A stretch of DNA of 40,439 bases from an uncultured Collinsella sp. (GTDB taxonomy: Bacteria; Actinomycetota; Coriobacteriia; Coriobacteriales; Coriobacteriaceae), in NCBI GenBank assembly GCA_900548365.1, contig URKM01000013.1, positions 1 through 40,439 of the forward strand, written 5' to 3'. Below the pieces are notes generated by a model. That model worked only from the letters and a program-made list of their open reading frames with translations, was not told the origin of the DNA and did not search any database. The position numbers and the translations under genes were made by a program. Each line of letters starts with the position of its first letter. Positions within the stretch are counted from its first letter, which is position 1. This document shows, in pieces, positions 6,859-15,700 of this stretch.

Positions 6859-7569
6859 ATGGCTCAGCATCATGGTAAGAATTACCGCGCAGCCGCCGCT
6901 AAGGTCGATCGCACCCAGCTCTACACGCCGCTTCAGGCTGCAAACCTCGTGAAGGAGCTCGCGACCGCCAAGTTCGACGAGACCGTCGAGGCTCACTTCC
7001 GTCTGGGTATCGATACCCGTAAGGCCGATCAGAACATCCGCGGCTCCATCTCCCTGCCTCATGGCACCGGCAAGACCGTGCGCGTCGCCGTCTTCGCCGA
7101 GGGCGAGAAGGCTCGCGAGGCCGAAGAGGCCGGCGCCGACGTCATCGGCTCCGATGAGCTCGTCGCTGCCATCCAGGGCGGCGAGATCAACTTCGACGCT
7201 GCGATCGCTACTCCGAACATGATGGCCAAGGTTGGCCGCATCGGTAAGATCCTCGGTCCCCGTGGCCTTATGCCCAACCCCAAGCTCGGCACCGTCACCA
7301 TGGACGTTGCCAAGATGGTCAACGAGCTCAAGGCCGGCCGCGTCGAGTATCGCGCTGACCGCTACGGCATCTGCCACGTGCCCCTGGGCAAGGCTTCCTT
7401 CGACGCCGAGAAGCTCGTTGAGAACTATGCTGCTCTCTACACCGAGATCCTGCGCGTCAAGCCCGCTTCCGCCAAGGGCCGCTATGTGAAGTCCATCTCC
7501 ATTTCTTCCACCATGGGCCCCGGCGTCAAGGTCGACGCTTCCGTTCAGCGTAACTTCCTCGCTGAGTAG
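6859..7569 (+). CDS. rplA: 50S ribosomal protein L1
   Basis: L1 forms the mobile L1 stalk at the E site and in many bacteria represses its own mRNA. The 236-residue protein is full length, with the conserved KFDETVEAHFRLGIDTRKADQ start, the central GPRGLMPNPKLGTV signature and the C-terminal SISSTMGPGVKVD end. AGGAGGT at 6846-6852 selects ATG 6859. A GCACGC-TT-GCGTGC hairpin lies in the spacer (about 6797-6810). A terminator follows directly. The usual next genes rplJ-rplL are not here. Confidence 0.97.
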   Translation: MAQHHGKNYRAAAAKVDRTQLYTPLQAANLVKELATAKFDETVEAHFRLGIDTRKADQNIRGSISLPHGTGKTVRVAVFAEGEKAREAEEAGADVIGSDELVAAIQGGEINFDAAIATPNMMAKVGRIGKILGPRGLMPNPKLGTVTMDVAKMVNELKAGRVEYRADRYGICHVPLGKASFDAEKLVENYAALYTEILRVKPASAKGRYVKSISISSTMGPGVKVDASVQRNFLAE

Positions 7570-7608
7570 CACCTGGCTACTATCGCGCTTTTCATCGCAA
7601 GATGATTC

Positions 7609-7640
7609 AACCCGGTTCACACCTGTGGACCGGGTTTTTT
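7609..7640 (+). terminator. terminator after rplA
   Basis: A 12-bp stem (AACCCGGTTCAC at 7609-7620 with GTGGACCGGGTT at 7625-7636, one T-G pair) runs into a T tract. Confidence 0.92.
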
Positions 7641-7736
7641 CTTTACCACGAGGTTCTGCGGGGCCATACCGTTCAACTTGAATAAGCAGCCAATTACCTC
7701 TATATGACAAACTACATCGACATACATAGTACTCTG

Positions 7737-7755
7737 TGATAGATTATACCTATCA
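7737..7755 (+). promoter_or_regulatory. candidate PadR operator overlapping the promoter
   Basis: The perfect inverted repeat TGATAG (7737-7742) and CTATCA (7750-7755) surrounds ATTATAC, in an AT-rich patch about 50 bases before the padR start. A -10-like element overlaps it (TAGATT at 7740-7745 with TCGACA at 7717-7722, spacing 17). PadR proteins usually repress their own operon through such a repeat. The link is inferred from position only. Confidence 0.45.
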
Positions 7756-7805
7756 GTAGGACTGGTGGTCCATATGACACGGGTGTGATTCTGGAGGTGA
7801 CTTGC

Positions 7806-8156
7806 ATGGCAGCGCGCGATGCCGTTAGCGACCTGATTCGCGGAAACATCGATGCGATCATTCTCTGCACGCTATCTGGCGGCGATTCCTACGGATACGA
7901 GATTCTCAAGGATATCGCTCAGACCAGCAGGGGCGAATACGAGATGAAGGAGCCCTCGCTGTATACGAGTCTCAAGCGCTTGGAGACGCAGAACTACGTC
8001 GAGAGCTATTGGGGAAACGAGACGCAGGGTGCGAGGCGCAAATACTATCGCATTACCTCTGCAGGCAAAGACGAGCTGGATGAAGCGACGCAGCGGTGGA
8101 ACAACGTCAAAGTGATTATCGATCGCCTGCTTAAACAGGATGGAGGCGCACAATGA
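7806..8156 (+). CDS. PadR-family transcriptional regulator
   Basis: A 116-residue winged-helix DNA-binding protein. The N-terminal half is a typical PadR domain (IILCTLSGGDSYGYEILKDI, then EPSLYTSLKRLETQNYV and GARRKYYRITSAGKDEL), and a short C-terminal helix serves dimerisation, so it belongs to the small PadR-s2 type. GGAGGTG at 7793-7799 fixes ATG 7806, although an in-frame GTG exists at 7785. Its stop overlaps the next start (ATGA), so it is translationally coupled to a HAAS/DUF4825-like membrane protein. PadR-HAAS pairs are common in Gram-positives and often respond to envelope stress or antimicrobials. The signal here is unknown. Confidence 0.9.
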   Translation: MAARDAVSDLIRGNIDAIILCTLSGGDSYGYEILKDIAQTSRGEYEMKEPSLYTSLKRLETQNYVESYWGNETQGARRKYYRITSAGKDELDEATQRWNNVKVIIDRLLKQDGGAQ

Positions 8157-9376
8157 ACGAGATTCGCATGTATGTCGAGCACCTGTTCGAGGGCCGCATG
8201 CTGACGGCGGAGAACATTGAGCTCAAGGAAGAGATTTACGGCAACTTGGTCGCTCGTTATGAGGATTATGTCGCCGGCGGCATGGATCCCGTCGAGGCTC
8301 TTGAGAAGACCAAGGCTAGCATGTCCAGTATCGATGACGTGATCGAAGGCGTGGATGACGCGTGTGAGACCGCCAGTGCAGATAATGGGGATGCGGCTAA
8401 AGCGGATACGGCGGAGACCATGGTGCTCCCAAACGCTGCCGTAGCAAAGGGCGCGGCGTCTGCGCAACCGGGTGCGGTGGGCGAGACGGTTGCGATGCCC
8501 GTTGCCGGTGCTCCGGTGCCTCCGGCGGGATTTGAGGGCGACGTTGACGAAGATGTCGCGAGCGTTTCCTCGTCCGTAAACACGGCGGCTCCCAAGGGCA
8601 AGCGTACTCGCAACATCATCATTGCAGCGGCTGCGGGCTTTGCGTTGTTTGTCGTGGTTGGCGTGGGCCTTATCTATGCGTTGGGGGCAATCGACCGTGT
8701 AGAGGATCACGTTGATAGCGCGGCTACCGAGGTCCAAAATGGCGGGCAGTCCACGACGAATGGCGGTACAGCGTCTGGGCAGCAAAGCGGTCAAGCAAAT
8801 GGCCAGTCCAACAGCGGTCAGGGAAACGGTGCGAGCGCCCGCAACAAAGAGGTTGTGGTGGACGCAGACGGCACCGTGTGGGTTGACGGCGAGTTGGGCG
8901 ATGATATTGCGGTGGCCGTGGTCAACGCGCAGCCGGGTGACATCAGCCTATATGCCGAGACCGACCCGTCTGATGCTGCGAACGTCGAGAGTCTGATTCG
9001 TCTGCTCCCCATGGGCGAGTGGGCGACCGAGATCGATGTGACGCTAGGCGTCGACGTGCTGGGTCTAGCGTATCGCGAAGTACCGGATGGATATGACGGC
9101 GACTCCATCGATCTTGCTCTTTCGTATAACACGATGGCACTGTTCTGCTCGATGCCGCTGCTCAACGAGGTGCGCGTGACGGTGACGGAGAGCGATGATC
9201 CCGTCGACGAGGAATATTACGTATTCACACGCGATAACGCGCAGCGCTGTTTCGGTGTTCGCTTGTCTTCCGACCTGATGAACGAGGCGGGCTGGCATCA
9301 GTTGAAGGAAGATAACCTATATAGCCGCAAGTTTGCCGAGCGTATGGTTGATATGGCCGAGCGCGAATGGAAATAA
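8153..9376 (+). CDS. membrane protein with HAAS-like N-terminus and DUF4825-like extracellular domain
   Basis: A 407-residue, probably membrane-anchored protein. Residues 1-70 (YVEHLFEGRMLTAENIELKE...MDPVEALEKTKASM) resemble the HAAS/DUF1700-type helical module that usually sits after PadR genes and may interact with the regulator. Residues 80-150 are acidic and Ala-rich. One membrane helix spans about 154-176 (NIIIAAAAGFALFVVVGVG), followed by a Gly/Gln/Asn/Ser-rich linker to about 228. The C-terminal part contains a DUF4825-like pattern (VESLIRLLPMG...LALSYNT), so it likely faces outwards. It overlaps padR by 4 bases (ATGA). The pair may act as a membrane sensor and a cytoplasmic repressor, which is inference. 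A terminator follows at 9525. Confidence 0.7.
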   Translation: MNEIRMYVEHLFEGRMLTAENIELKEEIYGNLVARYEDYVAGGMDPVEALEKTKASMSSIDDVIEGVDDACETASADNGDAAKADTAETMVLPNAAVAKGAASAQPGAVGETVAMPVAGAPVPPAGFEGDVDEDVASVSSSVNTAAPKGKRTRNIIIAAAAGFALFVVVGVGLIYALGAIDRVEDHVDSAATEVQNGGQSTTNGGTASGQQSGQANGQSNSGQGNGASARNKEVVVDADGTVWVDGELGDDIAVAVVNAQPGDISLYAETDPSDAANVESLIRLLPMGEWATEIDVTLGVDVLGLAYREVPDGYDGDSIDLALSYNTMALFCSMPLLNEVRVTVTESDDPVDEEYYVFTRDNAQRCFGVRLSSDLMNEAGWHQLKEDNLYSRKFAERMVDMAEREWK

Positions 9377-9524
9377 GTGAATGATGCGCTGAGGCACATT
9401 GAGGTGTAAACGAGAGCGCAGAGCGCTAGCTCGTGAGCCGGGTCATGACGCGAACAGCGGTGCGTGATACGAACGACGATGTGGCGCAAGGGGTGTTCGA
9501 TGCGAACCCCAGTAATAACAGCCA

Positions 9525-9557
9525 GGGGGCTTCCGTGCTAAACGGAAGCCCCCTTTC
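9525..9557 (+). terminator. terminator after the padR operon
   Basis: A 12-bp stem (GGGGGCTTCCGT at 9525-9536 with ACGGAAGCCCCC at 9542-9553) is followed by TTTCTT. It lies about 150 bases past the stop codon, and the stretch between holds no convincing gene. Confidence 0.88.
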
Positions 9558-9593
9558 TTGTGGGATAAGCAACAAAAGAGAATCACCTGTACA

Positions 9594-9623
9594 TAGACAT
9601 TATCATTTGTTAACGTATATATA
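9594..9623 (+). promoter_or_regulatory. candidate promoter of the pilus operon
   Basis: TAGACA (9594-9599) is followed after 16 or 18 bases by TATATA within an AT-rich TATATATATG run. The start would lie near 9630, giving a leader of about 75 bases. The next 80 bases (to 9704) hold no gene and only a weak ribosome site (CGGAA) before the large gene. Poor translation initiation may limit its level. Confidence 0.4.
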
Positions 9624-9704
9624 TGTAACACCTATGAGATAAGCTGCCGAGCACAAGGCTCATTTCCATTATTTGGGACTGAAGTAACGTAACGGAATCG
9701 TTGT

Positions 9705-12700
9705 ATGAAAAACAGACTCTTCAATAAGCTGATCATATTCACTTTGATAGCGTCGATGGGGCTGGGGTCATTTCCCGCATCGGTTGATGCATGGCAGCTG
9801 TCGTGCAAACTTGATGCGCTGCGCCAGCTGAGCGTGGCCTCTGCAATAGCGGACGACCATGTGTATCAACGTGAGATTTCCGCAAACGGTGCGGTGGCGG
9901 TAGACGACCCCATGGGTGATTCCGCTGCGAACGATCAGACGAACGGCGGCACGGCGGCGTTGGATGCGTCCGAGCGCGCTCAGATGGAAGCCCGCCCCGC
10001 GCGCGCCGTAACCACGTTGGGGGAATCGAGGAGCGTGCAGTCGGTGCACGAGACGCATTCCGACACCGCCGATATAGTGCCCGCGGGAACCGATGATGCG
10101 GAGGGTGCTGGAGATATCCCTGGCGCTGCGGTTATCCAGGAGGCCGATGGAGCCCATGGGGAAATCGTCGTTGCCGATCGCGCCGTGGTGGACGCACTTG
10201 GCGGTCGCGATTTCGCGGGTCAGGTTGTGAAGGAGATTGGCGGCAGGAAGTACATCCTCATCGGTAACGAGCAGCAGCTGCGCGCGATCGGATCCAATGA
10301 GAAAGTGCATACAGCGGTGTATCAAGCAGTTCTTCGAGGCGTTCACTGGGAGGTGGACAAGGACGAGAACGGCGACCCCATCATGTTGTACGGCGGCGAC
10401 GCCGACCTGTTGGCATCGCAAAACGGTACGAAAGACTATGCTCTCGGCAAGATTGATAAGGATCAAGGTACCCTGAGGGGCCGTTGCGGCGTGAACCAGG
10501 CGACGGGCGAAATCGATCCGAACATGGATATCGAGGACAGCGGTGCGAGCTACGCCGTCGATGCCAACTACATCATCTTCCGCGATATCGACCTGGCAGG
10601 AGTGGCATGGGAACCCCTGATGTTCTCGGGCACCATGCTGGGGGCTACGGCTCGGGAGCCGCAGATCGCGAAGAGCCTGTGGGCGGGCTTCGATATGTCG
10701 GGGGAGGGCGTGCCCATCGTATCCGCGGCCCCGCGCCCTGTCATCAGCAATGTCGAGGTTGTTCAGACAGGTGAACTTAGCATCGCTAAGCAGTCGGGCG
10801 TGGGTTTCTTCGGCACGATCTCGAGCAACCATCATGATGACGATATCTTTGGCGTATACCCGGATCGCGCGACGGTGCGCAACATCATTCTCAATGGGGT
10901 TACTGTTAATAACGGGTTTACCGGCGTCCATGTGGATGAGTCCTTGGTGAGTGCTTTGGTTGGCCTGTTGGGCAATCTTATAGGCGGCTTGCTTGATTTG
11001 CTTCTCGGACCCATCTTGGCGTTGCTGGGTGTGCCGAACGTGGGCAAGCTCGTGTCCAATCTGCTTGATATCCGCAAAGCGGCTCCGGACTCTTTGGCAA
11101 CTGGCTCGTTCGCGGGACGAGCGGTGGGCGATGTCGAAATCGCCGATTGCGAGGTGCGAAGCGCCTCGGTTACGAGCATCAACAACTATACCGGTGGCTT
11201 TATTGGCTATGTTCAGGGCGAAACCATCTATGGTGCGATTTCCGGTTTGGTCAATGGCTTGGTCAAGCTGCTTTCGGGCATTTTGAACGTCGTCCCAGGC
11301 CTAGGCTTGGGCGATGTGATCACGTTGCTGCTCGACGGCAATATCATCGATGCTAAGGCGTTGGTCCCCATCGATTACATCAATCCCGTGCTCGACGGCT
11401 GCGCCGTGCGCGATTTCACGCAGGGCGAGACGATCGGCGCGACCGATAAGGACTATGCCGGAGGCTTCGCGGGTTCCCTGACGGGCGGTATTGTCCAGGG
11501 CTGTACGGTTTCAAGCGCCAATCCCTATTCAGTGAGGGGGCGCCTGTACGCTGGCGGCTTTGCCGGCCTTATGCGCAACGACATCATGAAGGGCGCGCTC
11601 AAAGAGGTGGGCATCGAGCTGGTGCGCGTGGCCCAGCCCCAGAGCGCGACGTTTGGCTGCGAGCTTTCGGCCGATGTGGCCGTCGAGGCGGCAAGCTACG
11701 CCGGTGGCTTCGCGGGCGCGATGGCGAACAGCTACGCGGTCGATACGACGATGGCGGGCGTCATGACGGTGCGCGCCACGGGGCATGAAGAGGAAAAGAA
11801 CAACGTCCGCTCGATCAAGGCGCTTGCGGGCGGCTTCACCGGAATCGCATCCGTGGGCTGGGCGACGGACCTGGGTGCTGCCGAGGACCGAAACGGCGAC
11901 TTGCTGGCGGGCGTGAACGGCCTTCTGACCGGATTGCTCACCGGCGATCCCGAAGCCCGTCAGAACCTCCTGTCCCTCGTGGGCGTGGAGGAGTCCCAGA
12001 TTCTCGGCGCATCGATGACGGGTGCATATACGGTGGAGTCTGCCAACGATTATGCGGGCGGCTTGGTCGGCCGCGGCAATGGCACGGTGATCGCGGCGTC
12101 CGATGAGGCGCACTTGAAGGATATTCGCCTGTGGCTCCACAAGACCGTTGCGCACCAGGCCGCCAACAGCCCGGTCATCCTCGAAGGCCTTCGCTCCGTG
12201 CGCGCCGAAAAGTCCTGCGCCGGCGGTATCGCAGGCGAGCTGGGCACCGCGTCCGTGGGCGGCATCATCAACAATACGGTCGGCGTGGGCGGGTTCCTGC
12301 CGTTCAACGTGAGCTCGACTACGGTGACGGGTGCGTCTGCGGGACTCGTCGTCTCCGCGGGCGAGTCGTGCGCCGCGGGCGGCATCGGCAAGGCGACGGG
12401 CGGCAGGATCGGCCGCGCGGACGACGCTTATCCTTCGGCGGCAGAAGCTCCGGCGACGAGCGTCGTTAACATCACGAACGTCGAATCCGTTACGGCTAAG
12501 AACAATGCTGCGGGCTTTGCGGGCGCCGTGGGGCCGGGCGAGCTGGCCTCTACGGGCGGGCTCGACCTGCTCGGACTGGGCCTGCTCAAGGCAAACGGCC
12601 TGCTGGGTGTGGGCGCCGGCCTCGAGGTCAAGATGGATGGCGTCACGGTGGCAGGCGTGCCGGAGGGCATGGCTGTTGCCGCGACGGGTGCGAACGGGGC

Positions 12701-15700
12701 GGGGGAGCAGCGTGATTACGCCGCAGCGGGCTTTATCGCTTCCGCCAACAGCGCCGAGGTTACCGACGGTCATGTCGTGAACCTCGCGTCCGTCTCGGCC
12801 GATACGCCGCATGGCGTGGCAGGCGGTTTCGTGGGCACGTCGCGTACGGGCGGCCTTGCCGAGGTGTCCGATGCGGATGCCATCGAAGGCATCCTCAAGG
12901 ACGACAAGGGCCTCATCCAGATCGACAACCTTTTGAACGCCGTGGGCTACCTGGTGCCCAATTACACCAACGTCGATGTCTCGTTTATCAACGGCGGCTT
13001 CGTCAAGGCCGATATCGCCGGTGGTTTCGCGGGCGATTTCCAGAGCGGCGAGCTCGAGAACCCCGTCGATTCCCCCTGGGCGGTCTACAACGTCGGAAGC
13101 GTGCGCGGCGGCGCGTATGCCGGCGGCTTCGGCGGTAAGGTGACATCCGGCGCCCTCGCCGCGGCCGACGGCGGCGTGAGCATCCTGGGCGGCCTCGGTT
13201 CCCTCAATATCGGGCTAACCGGCTTGCTCGGCGTGTTGAACGCCTACGTCCCCACGATCGTGCGCGCCGGCGTGCGCTCCGATGACGCTACGGTCGAGGA
13301 GACCTCGGGTGCCGCCGCGCCTGATGCAAATAACCCCGGCTTCGTCGTCGAGGCGCCGCGCATGGATGCCCTCGACTCGCAATCCGGTTCCGCGGGCGGC
13401 TTCATCGGCTACGGCTCGGGCGTGCAGGTATCGTACTGCGACGTGACCCAGCTGCGACATACGGGCGTAACCGAGCCGAAGGACCTCGAGGGCACCGACG
13501 GCGCGTCATATTTCAACATGAAGAAGAGCTCCTATGCGGTGTGCGCGGCGCGCCATGCGGGCGGCTACATCGGCAAGATGGACATCGGATCCGCGGCTTC
13601 GGTGGGCGACGGCTTGAACGTTCTCGGCGAGAACATCAAGCTCACCGATATCGCGGGGGCGCTTTCGGTCGTGGTGTCCACGATTGAGCATTCCGACGTA
13701 TACGGCGGTACGGGCGGTTTCGCCGTCCTGTCAAGCGAGACGAGCCTGCCGGCGGGCGACCTTGGAGACGGCTCGGCCGATCCGGGCAGCTCGAAGAATC
13801 CCGTGGGTAGCGCCGGCGGCTTTGCGGGCGAGGTCAAAGGCGGGCATATCCAGGATTCCAACTCCTATAACTTCTCCTATATCGTGGGCCAGGTGAAGGC
13901 GGGCGGCTATGCCGGCGGCATCGCACCGGGCGATGTGGCGAGCGTCCTGGCGGGCAACACGTCGATTCTCCAAGGCTTGATCGGCACCAACGGCACGCTT
14001 GCCTCGTTGCTGCAGGATTTCGTGCCCACGGTTCGCAACAGCAAGACCACCTGCGTGCCCTGCGGCGGTGCCGTTCGCGCCCAGGCTCCATCGGATAAGC
14101 TGGCGCTGCGCGGTATGGCCGGCGGTTACGTGGGCCAAAACGAGGGCGGGCATATCTGGGGAAGCAACAACGCTCCCTGGAAGAAGGAGAACGACGGGTC
14201 GAACCATTACAGAGGCGAAATGCGCGATGCGGCGGCGGAGCGTATCCGCAGCGTATACGGCGCGGAGTTCGCCGGCGGATTCACCGGCTTGCTCGAGCCC
14301 GCGGATACGGCAAAGGGCGGCAATTTGAGCCTGCTGTTCGGATTGGTCGAGGTCAACAACCTCCTTGGTGCGCTCGAGGTTGCCTATCCCACGCAGGAGC
14401 ATACCGAGGTCACGGGTCCGCTGCGCGGCATGGATTTCAACAGCTGGAATGAGTGGGCCAAGCACGTGGGGTCCCAAGGTGGCTACGGGCCCCAGATCGG
14501 CGGGGAAGCCGAGCAGACGTTCCCGTCGCAGCAGGAGTTCGACAAGTTCATCGCTTCGTACATTTATGGCACCAACGTCGTAGCGGGGCGTGGTGAGGCG
14601 ACGTCCGAGGCGAATGCGACCCGCGGCGGAATCGCCGGCGGCTACGTGGGCCTCATGCACGGCGGCGTGGTCACGCATGGCCAGGCGACCGATACCAAGC
14701 TCGTTCGCGCGCTGCGCGCGGCGGGTGGATTCGCCGGGTCCATGGAGACCGCGGACACCGCCGCCCTCGGTAGCGTGGACCTGCTCAACCTCATCAATCT
14801 CAATCTCGACAACCTGCTTTCTGCGCTCGACGTGCTGGTGCCGGTTGCGAAGAGCTCGAGCGTTACGGGGTATCGCCGGGGCATGACGGTTCGCGCGACG
14901 GGAACGGATCCATCGCTGGAGCAGGGTTATGCGGGCGGCTACGTGGGCTATGCGTCGGGCGCCCAGATCTGGGGCGACACCACGTTCCCGGATGCCAACA
15001 AGGACGGGGACCGCTGGTCCGCGGGAGCCACGCATGCGGGCTCGGAGGCTACGGGCTGCAACGTGGCGAACCTGCGACGCGTGGCGGGCGGCAACTGCAT
15101 CGGTGGCTACGCGGGCGTCATCACCGCTGCCGGCGTTGCCGACGTGAATACCAACAACGCGTCGAGCGGCTTGCTGCAGAAGCTGCTCGATAAGATCATC
15201 AGCACGCCCCAGAGCGTGGCATCGGTGCTCGATGCCACCGTTTCCACGGTGCGCGGCGCGCACGTCTCGTCCGTTGACCAGGCGACCGACGCGGCGTCGG
15301 CGGCATGGGGCTTCACGGTTGACGGTGCCTGCGGCACGACCGCCGACCGCTCGTACGCCCGCGCCGTGGGCGGCTTCGCTGGCTTGGCCAAGGCCGCGGT
15401 TATCGGCAGCAAGCGCGGTGGCACGACCGCGCTGGATACCGTGAGCGTCGACGGGCTGCGCGGCGTCGACGGCGGGCAATACGCCGGCGGCTTCGTGGGC
15501 CAGGCCGATGTGACGGGCGTGGCCTCGGTGGGCGGTTCCACCGAGGGCGATCACAGCACGGACCTGCTGTTCAAGCTGCTTAAGCTGGGTAACATCTCGG
15601 CCATCGAGGCGTTCCGCCCTTATATCTACCATGCGAACGTGGACGGCGTGGCCGATGGCTTCCAGGTGCGCGCGCACGAGGGGTCCGCGCAGGGCATCCT

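Noticed and set aside
9433..9642. Small plus-strand frame between the padR operon and the adhesin
   Set aside because: It runs through the terminator at 9525-9557 and the promoter region, has a GTG start without ribosome site and no family match.
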